Positions 36,833 through 43,905 of a stretch of 64,000 bases of DNA are shown one piece after another. The DNA comes from Dysgonomonas sp. Marseille-P4677 (GTDB lineage Bacteria; Bacteroidota; Bacteroidia; Bacteroidales; Dysgonomonadaceae). The notes beneath the pieces were generated by a model. It was given only the letters and a program-made list of their open reading frames with translations. It was not told where the DNA came from and made no database searches. Every line of letters starts with the position of its first letter. The first letter of the stretch is position 1. The translations under genes were made by a program, and so were the position numbers. The stretch spans positions 1 through 64,000 of the forward strand of contig NZ_JAEPKU010000006.1 of assembly GCF_016652235.1 (NCBI RefSeq), read 5' to 3'.

Positions 36833-36957
36833 AAGATATATCATTTTCTTATAATTCGAGCCTTAAGCGGCTCAGAGTATTTAAAGGCGGTAAGCTGGTG
36901 CAAGTGATAACAGGCGATGCCGCGAAAGTATCATATCTAAAAATAATAAAAGAATGA
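36829..36957 (+). CDS. Small phage protein, 42 residues
   Basis: A short frame bounded on both sides by ATGA overlaps with its neighbours, the strongest evidence that it is translated. It is basic and beta-like (KDISFSYNSSLKRLRVFKGG, then LVQVITGDAAKV). No family is recognised. Confidence 0.5.
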   Translation: MKDISFSYNSSLKRLRVFKGGKLVQVITGDAAKVSYLKIIKE

Positions 36958-37286
36958 ATATTACAGATAACGAAACGCTACGCCTCCCTATAAAGGGCAA
37001 ATGGTTTGATAAATGCGTGAGCGGTGAAAAGCCCGAAGAATATAGGGAGATAAAACCTCACTATAACAGTCGGTTAAAGAATAAGGACGGGACGTTTAAA
37101 AAATTCAAGTATGTAGAGCTTATTAACGGTTACGGTAACAGATGCCCTCGCGCTGTATTTGAATGTTTGGGAATAAGCGAGGGGCTGGGAGATACAAAGC
37201 TGGGTGCTCCGTTTGTGTATTGCTATATAATAAGTTTAGGTAAAATGATAAATCATATAAAACCCTGGAAGAATGAAAAAAGGTAA
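36954..37286 (+). CDS. ASCH-like domain protein
   Basis: A 110-residue protein whose start LPIKGKWFDKCVSGEKPEEYREIKP and following beta segment (FKYVELINGYGNRCPRAVFE) resemble small phage ASCH-domain proteins, a PUA-related RNA-binding fold. The substrate is unknown. It starts on an ATGA overlap and its end overlaps the next gene by 14 bases. Confidence 0.6.
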   Translation: MNITDNETLRLPIKGKWFDKCVSGEKPEEYREIKPHYNSRLKNKDGTFKKFKYVELINGYGNRCPRAVFECLGISEGLGDTKLGAPFVYCYIISLGKMINHIKPWKNEKR

Positions 37287-37494
37287 ACAAATAGCATTAG
37301 ATATTTTGCGCTGGATAGCCTCGGCGCTTTATATGCTCACTTTTTATGTGTTGGGCTTGGTGTTATACTATTTGTCAAAATTGGTGCGCGTGGCGGGCTT
37401 TTATTTAATTCTCGCCCCGACCAGTGCAAAGAATGAGCTTTCGGGCTTTTGGCAAGTATATAAAGCGATAGGAGACGTTTTTCCAAAAAAATAA
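37273..37494 (+). CDS. Small membrane protein, possibly extended by -1 frameshift
   Basis: A 73-residue protein with a hydrophobic helical hairpin at residues about 10-55 (ILRWIASALYMLTFYVLGLV, YYLSKLVRVAGFYLILAP). No family is recognised. It ends FPKK-stop exactly on the heptamer A AAA AAA, after which the -1 frame stays open for 40 more codons. It may be the short product of a frameshift pair. Confidence 0.6.
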   Translation: MKKGKQIALDILRWIASALYMLTFYVLGLVLYYLSKLVRVAGFYLILAPTSAKNELSGFWQVYKAIGDVFPKK

Positions 37495-37613
37495 AAGCCC
37501 CTAACGTCCTGGAAACGATTAAGAGCTTTGTAGCTGGTAATTACAAAGATAAACTAAATTTTTGGGACTTATGCAAAGTATATCAAAAAAACGTGCGCAA
37601 AGCCGCAGAATGA
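37485..37613 (+). other. A AAA AAA heptamer and -1-frame extension
   Basis: The zero-frame codons CCA AAA AAA TAA place a perfect X XXY YYZ slippery heptamer (37485-37491) next to the stop. After a -1 slip, translation continues (IKAPNVLETIKSFVAGNYKD, NFWDLCKVYQKNVRKAAE) to a TGA at 37611-37613 that overlaps the next ATG. The extension frame has no ATG, GTG or TTG start of its own. A homopolymer deletion is the alternative. Confidence 0.45.
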
Positions 37614-37825
37614 ACGTCATAAAACGAGCAAAAATAGTACAAGAAATGACAATGAAACTTTATGAACCAGGCAACCAAAGCCGCTCTAAAGCTCAGGCAT
37701 ACCGCCAGCAAGTCAACAATATTTATCCTATGGGAGAGCGCACGTTTTGGCGATATATGAGCATGAACATAGAGAAAGAATTACAAGACGCCCAGTGTGG
37801 GCAAATGGTATTACAATTTGATTAA
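37610..37825 (+). CDS. Small basic DNA-binding-like phage protein
   Basis: A 71-residue protein starting on an ATGA overlap with the frameshift extension (longer in-frame starts at 37562 and 37571 are possible). It is basic (MNVIKRAKIVQEMTMKLYEP), with a possible helix-turn-helix in AYRQQVNNIYPMGERTFWRY. As the last gene before the early terminator it is positioned like Mu Mor/C regulators, but there is no clear similarity, so regulator status is a guess. Confidence 0.5.
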   Translation: MNVIKRAKIVQEMTMKLYEPGNQSRSKAQAYRQQVNNIYPMGERTFWRYMSMNIEKELQDAQCGQMVLQFD

Positions 37826-37830
37826 CTGAA

Positions 37831-37868
37831 AGCCTCGGCGTGCTCATTGCATCGCTGGGGCTTTTTTT
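37831..37868 (+). terminator. Early-operon terminator
   Basis: AAAGCCTCGGCG pairs (with bulges) with CGCTGGGGCTTT across a loop, followed by a run of T. It separates the early operon from the SGNH lipoprotein gene. Confidence 0.8.
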
Positions 37869-37886
37869 CTTTTGAATAAATATTTA

Positions 37887-37894
37887 TATCTTTG
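37887..37894 (+). promoter_or_regulatory. Putative promoter of the SGNH lipoprotein gene
   Basis: TATCTTTG (TAnnTTTG) lies between the upstream terminator and the GTG start, 40 bases before the start. A TTTG at 37871-37874 is closer than the usual -33 spacing. Confidence 0.55.
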
Positions 37895-37934
37895 ATTCTC
37901 ATTAAATAGAAATGTTTTTTTAATAAAAATACCA

Positions 37935-38990
37935 GTGAGAAAAAATTTAATCATTTTTGTATATTTTATTTTGGTAGGGCTATTAAATTCATGCTCACAC
38001 AAGAATACAGTTAGCCCATCCACAGACACCCCTTCTATAACAACAAATTTTCCATTAATATTGGAGAGTAAAACAGTTAAAGAGGGAGAAAAAGTAGAAT
38101 TACCTTTAGTTATGTGCAATCACTTGTGGGATATTTCTTGTAAGTTAACATTTGAATCAAACGGACGTATTAGAATTGGAAAAGGTCGAGATATTTATCA
38201 AGGTTCTTATGTAGAAATTGATTCAATAAATATATATGTCTATACAGTAACAAATCCTACTTCTTTAGTAAAAACCATTTTACATGGAATAAAAATAGAT
38301 AAAAACTTAAATATTGATATATCTCAAAAATACAATCAAACAACTATTAATTTAACTTCAAATAATGAAAGTTTCTCTCTTGTTACAGACCTATTTATAG
38401 GAAATGACGGTATATTTGTAGAGAGTCTTAATGGGACTTATACAGTTGCAAGTCTTAGTTTTGATGCTAAAACAGATTGCACTAAAGATATACTATATAT
38501 AGCTGATAGTTATGGCGGTGCATCAAGTGTCGAAAGAATTGCAGGTAATTTATATATTAAAAAAGGTGTACAAAGCTTTATGACAAGTAATTTCTCGGGA
38601 GGCAATTGTTATGATTTATACGCACTTCTTAAGGAAGCTGTTAGATTCTCGAAACCCCGATATGTTATTTGGGGGTCAGGTATGAATGACAACTCGTTTG
38701 CTACATGGAAGTCAATAACAGAGCAAGCGATTACACTAATAGAAAAGAGCGGCGCTGAGCCTATACTTATAACGATACCCTCAGTACCAACACGGGATAA
38801 AACAGAGATAAACACGTATGTACGTGCGAGCGGTTACAGATATATAGATTTTTCTTTGGCTGTATCGGATGATGCGGGCAACTGGTTTGATGGTTTCTTA
38901 AATCAAACAGACAAAGTACACCCAACCGAAAAAGGAGCGGATGCTCTTGCTAAAAGATTTTTGGAGGATTTCCCAGAACTATTAAATTAA
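37935..38990 (+). CDS. SGNH-hydrolase lipoprotein related to the phage tail-fibre tip
   Basis: A 351-residue predicted lipoprotein starting with GTG. The signal peptide (FVYFILVGLLNSC) has its lipobox Cys at residue 20. Residues about 45-185 are beta-rich (EKVELPLVMCNHLWDISCKL, RIRIGKGRDIYQGSY). Residues about 190-350 are an SGNH/GDSL hydrolase with Ser in YIADSYGG, Asn in GSGMNDN and His in DKVHPTEKG. The same two-domain order forms the C-terminus of the 872-residue tail fibre, with a near-identical DNA block. It has its own promoter and terminators and is more AT-rich than its neighbours, like a moron. Receptor modification is an inference. Confidence 0.8.
   Translation: MRKNLIIFVYFILVGLLNSCSHKNTVSPSTDTPSITTNFPLILESKTVKEGEKVELPLVMCNHLWDISCKLTFESNGRIRIGKGRDIYQGSYVEIDSINIYVYTVTNPTSLVKTILHGIKIDKNLNIDISQKYNQTTINLTSNNESFSLVTDLFIGNDGIFVESLNGTYTVASLSFDAKTDCTKDILYIADSYGGASSVERIAGNLYIKKGVQSFMTSNFSGGNCYDLYALLKEAVRFSKPRYVIWGSGMNDNSFATWKSITEQAITLIEKSGAEPILITIPSVPTRDKTEINTYVRASGYRYIDFSLAVSDDAGNWFDGFLNQTDKVHPTEKGADALAKRFLEDFPELLN
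38663..38889 (+). repeat. Near-identical DNA block shared with the tail-fibre gene (copy 1)
   Basis: Over 227 bases this matches 61064-61290 except for one silent base (38870 T against 61271 C). The flanking sequence on both sides diverges sharply at the DNA level. Confidence 0.95.
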
Positions 38991-39006
38991 ATACTGATTA
39001 AATAAA

Positions 39007-39030
39007 AAAGCCCCGCATTTGCGAGGCTTT
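39007..39030. terminator. Bidirectional terminator between convergent phage units
   Basis: AAAGCCCCGC pairs with GCGAGGCTTT around ATTT. It closes the SGNH gene on the plus strand and the 39033-gene on the minus strand. Confidence 0.8.
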
Positions 39031-39032
39031 CG

Positions 39033-39503
39033 TTATTTAAGTTTCATGTACTCAAAAAAGTAGTAAAACATTGCTTTTTGATACTTCGTGAGCTCACGCC
39101 CTCCATTGAGCAAAATATTTATACTTGCTTTGTCAATATCCAGGAGCTTAACGAGGTCTTTTTGTTGCAAGCTGTATTTTTCCATATCCGCCCGCACGTC
39201 CTCAATATTATAGCTTAATAGCTTGCTTTTTTCGTAAGGAATAGGACGAACATATAACGAGACACCGTCAGGTAAAAAGTTAAAAGCCTCTTTTATCCTG
39301 GAGATAAGCTCGCCACTGGTTAAGTATTTACCCGCCTCGCTTTCGTTTTGCCAAACTTTAACGATAACCTCCTTTTTGTCCTGGTCGTAGTCCAGCACTT
39401 CAAAATATATGCGCGAAAACCTTTTATAATTCGTTTCTGAGAGCTCAATTTTTTTAAGCTCCGTTTTAGTCAGAAAATCAAGTTTTTCAATTCCTTTAAT
39501 CAT
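39033..39503 (-). CDS. Phage protein with C-terminal XRE-like helix-turn-helix
   Basis: A 156-residue protein. The first 95 residues are of unknown fold (IKGIEKLDFLTKTELKKIEL). The C-terminal 55 residues look like an XRE helix-turn-helix (YSLQQKDLVKLLDIDKASIN, ILLNGGRELTKYQ). It overlaps the end of the upstream small gene by 8 bases and is the last gene of the minus-strand unit. It could be a regulator or antitoxin-like protein; I cannot assign it. Confidence 0.6.
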   Translation of the reverse strand: MIKGIEKLDFLTKTELKKIELSETNYKRFSRIYFEVLDYDQDKKEVIVKVWQNESEAGKYLTSGELISRIKEAFNFLPDGVSLYVRPIPYEKSKLLSYNIEDVRADMEKYSLQQKDLVKLLDIDKASINILLNGGRELTKYQKAMFYYFFEYMKLK

Positions 39504-39672
39504 AACCGTTACTCTGATTGTAATATGTGCCGTTGATTATCACCCATGAATCGCGATACCAGCCGTCACCTATTAAGTTATAAACTCCGTCCTCTTTTGG
39601 TGCGTTTTTCTTAGCTTCTGATATAGTGCTAAATTCGCCGATTTTTTGAAAACCTTTGTATAATCTATACAT
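39496..39672 (-). CDS. Small phage protein downstream of leader element A
   Basis: A 58-residue protein starting MYRLYKGFQKIGEFSTISEA. The ATG at 39672 was preferred over 39720 because the repeated leader hairpin then lies 21 bases upstream, the same distance as in the 39795-40130 gene. From 39720 it would have 74 residues. It is small, mixed alpha-beta and of unknown function (KEDGVYNLIGDGWYRDSWVI). Confidence 0.55.
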   Translation of the reverse strand: MYRLYKGFQKIGEFSTISEAKKNAPKEDGVYNLIGDGWYRDSWVIINGTYYNQSNGYD

Positions 39673-39682
39673 ACTCTTTTTC

Positions 39683-39720
39683 TCGTTTTTATCCTGGTGA
39701 GCCCCCAGTTTTTTAAACAT
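39683..39720 (-). promoter_or_regulatory. Repeated leader element A (hairpin)
   Basis: On the minus strand CTGG pairs with CCAG around GGGCTCA (39694-39708), flanked by TTAAAAAA before and GATAAA after. It lies 21 bases before an ATG. A second copy is at 40146-40177 with a compensatory base-pair change. Confidence 0.55.
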
Positions 39721-39794
39721 TGATTAAATACCGTTTAAACGCTTGAATATTGATTAACTTTTAAAGTGGCGAGGCTTGCGCCCCGCCCTTTGTT

Positions 39795-40130
39795 TTACAA
39801 TCTTATTTCTCTTAATTCGTTAAGGTCAAAGATTGCGATTTGTAGGTTTTGCTTTCCGAACTCGACCGCCTCGCTTTCAGTTTCAAATACTTTTGAACTA
39901 TCAAAGTAAAAGAGGTTGTTTTCGGTATTAAACCAGCCCCCGACTATTTGCCCGTTTTCTAAAGCATGTTTTAAAACTTTTTCGAGCCCGTCCACATTAA
40001 AGCAGTTTTGAGTTTCAGCGTATGCACAAATAAAACCGCTTGTTACATGTTCCAAAGTTGGAAGCTTAACTGTAAACCCGTCGGGGTTTTGTTCTGCAAT
40101 CTCTAGGATTGCGTTAATCAAATATTTCAT
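39795..40130 (-). CDS. Phage protein, unknown function
   Basis: A 111-residue protein with a helix-strand pattern (MKYLINAILEIAEQNPDGFT, KVFETESEAVEFGKQNLQIA). I do not recognise it. It is preceded by leader element B, whose tiny 16-codon frame (from 40177) ends on the ATGA of this gene. It lies downstream of the head genes on the same strand, after a 118-base gap. Confidence 0.6.
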   Translation of the reverse strand: MKYLINAILEIAEQNPDGFTVKLPTLEHVTSGFICAYAETQNCFNVDGLEKVLKHALENGQIVGGWFNTENNLFYFDSSKVFETESEAVEFGKQNLQIAIFDLNELREIRL

Positions 40131-40145
40131 AGAGCGTTTGTCGAC

Positions 40146-40177
40146 TTTATCCTGCTGACCCCGCAGTTTTTAAGCAT
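40146..40177 (-). promoter_or_regulatory. Repeated leader element B (hairpin)
   Basis: On the minus strand CTGC pairs with GCAG around GGGGTCA (40152-40166), with TTAAAAA before and GATAAA after, 21 bases before the ATG at 40130. Compared with element A, the innermost pair has changed from G-C to C-G, so pairing is kept. Confidence 0.55.
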
Positions 40178-40248
40178 ATACAAATATAATAAAAAGTTTG
40201 CATATAACAAACTTTTATCAATCTTTTTTTAATGAAAATGCACTTTTT

Positions 40249-40749
40249 TTATACGGTCTGAATAACTGCTCTTATTATCGGACTGGCTGGCGTCGTTTTT
40301 CTTACTGGGACACATGAGTCGTCAATAAATGCAACCGCATAACCAATATTACGGTTATAAATTCCGTCGCGGCGTATCGGTGGGCTCATTTTCTTACGTG
40401 CCAGGGTTGCAAAGCCAGGCGGTAAAAAGTCTTGCCCGTGTAAGGTTTGATTTACTTTTTTGCAAGTATCCCAGTTTTTGCGCGCTTCATTCTTTTGCGT
40501 TTGTGGTGCACGGTTTGAAGTATTTGAAAGCCTCAAAAAATAAAGCTTTATAGTTACCATAACCAGCCCGCGTTGTCTGAGCTCGCCGTCGTCGGTATAG
40601 TCGGCGTCTTGCACTTCGATAAGCGCACACGGGTATTTTACGGGCGGGCGTTCGTAATCGTCCATTTGTCCCCAGTCCTCGTCAATATATTTTAGTTCGG
40701 GGACTTTAGCCTCCAGGCGGTCTTGTATTGCCTCTATTAGTTTATCCAT
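40249..40749 (-). CDS. gp37-like tail terminator/neck protein
   Basis: A 166-residue protein immediately after the G-like morphogenesis gene (1-base overlap), the place of Mu gp37/tail terminator. Its N-terminus (DKLIEAIQDRLEAKVPELKY) and the strand PCALIEVQDADYTDDGELRQ fit a tail-terminator fold (DUF1834-like). The assignment rests mostly on position and pattern. It is the last clearly structural gene of the minus-strand head module. Confidence 0.6.
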   Translation of the reverse strand: MDKLIEAIQDRLEAKVPELKYIDEDWGQMDDYERPPVKYPCALIEVQDADYTDDGELRQRGLVMVTIKLYFLRLSNTSNRAPQTQKNEARKNWDTCKKVNQTLHGQDFLPPGFATLARKKMSPPIRRDGIYNRNIGYAVAFIDDSCVPVRKTTPASPIIRAVIQTV

Positions 40750-41237
40750 TACTTATTGAATAATTTAGTTATATAATCTTTAAGCTCCCTTTTCACATGT
40801 TCGGTTGTTACTTCGTTTACAATCTTTGTAACCTCGGGTGCATCGCCTATAAACTGACGTTTCGGCATTTTTACCGTATAAGCCCCCACACTTGCTTTTT
40901 GTGCGTAAGACGCCTTTTTATTGTTCTTATTGAAACGACCCTTTTTATTAAAGTGTATCACTTGCTTACGTGCTGGCATGTTGATAGTTCCGCCCTCGTT
41001 ATGTATGCCCGTGTAAGGCTTTGACGAACTATAAACCAGGCTTTCGCCTTGTATGGTTGGCTTTATAGAATTACGCATTGCCGACGTTCTCACCAAAAGA
41101 GAGCCCCGCGAAACTGGGCGTTTTGTAGGTTGCCAGGGTGCGCCACTGAAGAAAGCCTTGCGCTCAAAATTTCGGTCGAAAGCCTCCGTTAAATCGACTT
41201 TCAAATCTTTTAAAATTCTGTTTACAAAATCACTCAT
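40749..41237 (-). CDS. Phage virion morphogenesis protein (Mu gpG / P2 gpS type)
   Basis: Head-tail joining or tail completion protein. The 162 residues show the family pattern: FERKAFFSGAPWQPTKRP, LLVRTSAMRNSI, PYTGIHNEGGTI and the closing RQFIGDAPEV. In Mu the same protein follows gpF, and here it overlaps the end of the F-like gene by 4 bases. Confidence 0.88.
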   Translation of the reverse strand: MSDFVNRILKDLKVDLTEAFDRNFERKAFFSGAPWQPTKRPVSRGSLLVRTSAMRNSIKPTIQGESLVYSSSKPYTGIHNEGGTINMPARKQVIHFNKKGRFNKNNKKASYAQKASVGAYTVKMPKRQFIGDAPEVTKIVNEVTTEHVKRELKDYITKLFNK

Positions 41238-42079
41238 TCGTTTAGCATTTTAGTTACCTCTTTATCTTTTAAATACGGGTGATGTGGCGGAAAAATAACG
41301 TTTTGCTTACCAGGATTGAAGCGGAACATTTCGGAGGTATTAACCCCGCCAGCTCCGACGGTATAAGTTGCTTTATTGCCCAGGTCGTTAGCGGTTGTAC
41401 TATCCGACTGAGGGTAACGGCTTTTTCTGACTTGTACCGCATTGCAACGACAGCGCCAGCCATTCGGCGGAAAGAATTTAGCCCAAAACGGGTCGCTCGG
41501 CGGCAAGGTTATATCGTGTAATACAGCATGCTCATAACGCACACGGCTATCGTTAGCGGTGCGGTACTGTAAATTATATTCGTCGCCGTCTTGCTCGAAC
41601 TCGACCCACTTACTCGCCATTTGCGCCGATTGTTGAGCGAAAATATACTCACTCTCCAGGTAAGCTTTGTTATAATCATTATGCACCTGGCGCACGTCCT
41701 TAAAGAACTTAGAAAAGCTTTTTATCTCGCCTTTGTCGTCGATTAACAAGTCGCTGAGCTCGCGTAACTCCGTGTATGTTTTAGCCCCCGAAAACACATA
41801 TATATTTTTATTAAAGTGCTGTAACATCGCCTCGGGTATTTCGTAAGTGATACCCGCCTGGAGCGCATCTTGCAAAACGCTGTTTATTTCATTAATCAGC
41901 CCTTTCACGGTTTTGTTATCCAGGTCGTCAAGTGTTATGCTGGTTTTCTTATTGTCGAAAGTCCAGCGAGCCACTTTATTAAAAGCCTTTAATAGCTTGC
42001 CTTTCTCGGTCGCCGATAGCGCCACGCGTTCCGTATGTCCGCCACAATCGGGGCACGTACAATTATAATACTCATGCAA
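41234..42079 (-). CDS. Phage Mu F-like head morphogenesis protein
   Basis: Minor head protein involved in early capsid assembly. Diagnostic is FFPPNGWRCRCNAVQVRKS with the preceding ADSFWAKF-type region (SDPFWAKFF). An unusual N-terminal CTCPDCGG zinc-ribbon-like motif (residues 8-15) is present. At 281 residues it is shorter than Mu gpF, suggesting loss of the N-terminal part. The portal gene ends 33 bases upstream. Confidence 0.88.
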   Translation of the reverse strand: MHEYYNCTCPDCGGHTERVALSATEKGKLLKAFNKVARWTFDNKKTSITLDDLDNKTVKGLINEINSVLQDALQAGITYEIPEAMLQHFNKNIYVFSGAKTYTELRELSDLLIDDKGEIKSFSKFFKDVRQVHNDYNKAYLESEYIFAQQSAQMASKWVEFEQDGDEYNLQYRTANDSRVRYEHAVLHDITLPPSDPFWAKFFPPNGWRCRCNAVQVRKSRYPQSDSTTANDLGNKATYTVGAGGVNTSEMFRFNPGKQNVIFPPHHPYLKDKEVTKMLNE

Positions 42080-42111
42080 CGTCAGTTTATCAGGTGATGC
42101 CGTGCCCGCAC

Positions 42112-43383
42112 CTACTGAAAATTTAATTTATCGCCTTTCTCGGTTTTGCCGTCATTATCCTTTTTCTCGGGCTGGGTGGGCTCAGTAGGTTGTACAATTT
42201 CGTAACGGTCGCCCTCTACTTCAATGCCGAATTTTTCCTTTATAAATTTGTCAGAGACTTTTTTATGTGGCATAATTTGCACCGTCATATCAAAGAGTCG
42301 GTCTATGTCCTCGGCGGCTGTAAACTTAAATTTCGAGGTTGTCGCTGGAATCCAGCCAATGCGATACAAAGCGGGTATAACAAGGCTATTCATATAGTTC
42401 TCAATCATACGCTTATCAGATTGCACAAGTCGGTCGGTTATTTCCATGCTTATTTTTTCCTTTGACTCGTTGCCGTTCTTTGTATCTTGCCCTACAACCG
42501 CCCCCGAAATTAACATACTCATTTCGTTGTTACAAAGACGTATAAGGTTGTTATATACATCGCCGTTTGTGCTGACGCCCTGGGCGAACTCGAAGTCCTC
42601 CGTTGTGTCGATAATAAACCACGCCGCCGCACCTATGTCGCGCATCATTGCCTCGGCATTATCCAGCATATCGGGGTCGCGCGTGTCTGTTTTCATTACG
42701 CGGGGCGGTATGCCGTAAATTTCGCAAAGCTCCGACCAGCAAGACTGAGCAAATTTTTTAAATAAAATATGCGGTACGGCTTTATTTAATATACCCAAAT
42801 GTCCCGAGTTAAACTCCAGTAACCAGCGTTTATACTCTTTAGCCTTTCGGTATTCCAGGAAGCTATCGAACGAGGTATCAGGATAAAAGCGCCCAAAGTC
42901 GGGCACTACATTACGGCGCGGTATAAGCTCAATTTTCGGCGTGTTGTCTTCGACTGATAATTCGACTAATGAATGATTATAATATTCACTATCTAACATA
43001 TAGCCGAACAAATCAGGTATAAGCTCCAGGTCGCTAATTATACCCGTCAGGCGGTCGTCGGTCTTTTTATCAGGCGTCAACATTTCATAACTCGCCGCGA
43101 TTGTTTGCTCCTTTCGGTTATTCATTTGCGAAGTCAGGTGGGCGTCGTCTGATATAATGGTAAAAATATCCTGGAGCTGTATTTGCTTCGGGTTTTCCGC
43201 TTTTAGTGCCAGGGTGCGCGCCCTTGTCAAGTCCTCAATATCTCGCCGTGCCTGGCTAATGGCTTTGCGTACTGTTTTAGGCGCGTAACTCCCTTTTCGA
43301 TTAGTCAGTGAGGGCGTACCATTTATTTTAGCCTGGAGCGTTGCCAGGGTACGAAGTGCAATGTTTTGTACTGTTTTATTCAT
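42112..43383 (-). CDS. Portal protein (DUF935, Mu gp29-like)
   Basis: Dodecameric DNA-entry ring of the head. The 423 residues show DUF935 features: LTSQMNNRKEQTIAASYEML, FNSGHLGILNKAVPHILFKK, WSELCEIYGIPPRVMKTDTR and the late SAVVGQDTKNG region. Mu gp29 is 512 residues, so this one is somewhat short. It lies between the gp36-like and F-like genes. Confidence 0.92.
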   Translation of the reverse strand: MNKTVQNIALRTLATLQAKINGTPSLTNRKGSYAPKTVRKAISQARRDIEDLTRARTLALKAENPKQIQLQDIFTIISDDAHLTSQMNNRKEQTIAASYEMLTPDKKTDDRLTGIISDLELIPDLFGYMLDSEYYNHSLVELSVEDNTPKIELIPRRNVVPDFGRFYPDTSFDSFLEYRKAKEYKRWLLEFNSGHLGILNKAVPHILFKKFAQSCWSELCEIYGIPPRVMKTDTRDPDMLDNAEAMMRDIGAAAWFIIDTTEDFEFAQGVSTNGDVYNNLIRLCNNEMSMLISGAVVGQDTKNGNESKEKISMEITDRLVQSDKRMIENYMNSLVIPALYRIGWIPATTSKFKFTAAEDIDRLFDMTVQIMPHKKVSDKFIKEKFGIEVEGDRYEIVQPTEPTQPEKKDNDGKTEKGDKLNFQ

Positions 43384-43389
43384 TGTGTA

Positions 43390-43881
43390 TTAATTTCTTT
43401 TATTGAAATATGTTTCATTGTCCCCCTCATGGTTGAATTTTGGACGGCTACCATAACGAAACGGTTTTTTTGACGATCCAGCCTCGCCGTTATTATCTGT
43501 ATTTAATATTGGTAATCTCGGGTTTGCGTCTCCTTTTACCACACTCTTAAGCCAGGCGATAGCACGGTCGTACCGTTCTTTTACTTGCTCGTGAATTATA
43601 TCTACATTCGCCAGCTCGCATATATACCAGGCGGCAATACTTAGACAGTAGCGAACTATCAGCGCGTTTCGGTCGTTGCCCGTTGCCTCGAAAATTTTAT
43701 CTACATCATAAAGCGGTCGCCCGTCGTCAAACTCTTTTTTGTTGTTTGGGGCTAAATAGCTTCGTACCTCTTCTATTGCGGCGTCAATCGCTTGCAACGC
43801 GATATCGTCGTTATGCTCTGTGATTTCTATTATTTGGTAATTATACATTACCGTTTGTAATTCTTGTATCGTAATAAACAT
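43390..43881 (-). CDS. DUF1320 (Mu gp36-like) head completion protein
   Basis: Predicted adaptor protein of the neck. The 163 residues include the helical core (ALQAIDAAIEEVRSYLAPNN), the ALIVRYCLSIAAWYICELA helix and the YDRAIAWLKSVVKGDANPRL motif, all typical of gp36-type proteins. In Mu it lies elsewhere in the head cluster; here it sits between large terminase and portal. Confidence 0.85.
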   Translation of the reverse strand: MFITIQELQTVMYNYQIIEITEHNDDIALQAIDAAIEEVRSYLAPNNKKEFDDGRPLYDVDKIFEATGNDRNALIVRYCLSIAAWYICELANVDIIHEQVKERYDRAIAWLKSVVKGDANPRLPILNTDNNGEAGSSKKPFRYGSRPKFNHEGDNETYFNKRN

Positions 43882-43905
43882 GTTTAAATACTATTTAAAT
43901 GGTGA

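Noticed and set aside
42080-42111. Third copy of the leader hairpin before the F-like gene
   Set aside because: AGGTG/CACCT followed by GATAAA is somewhat similar, but the loop and spacing differ, so it does not support the element.
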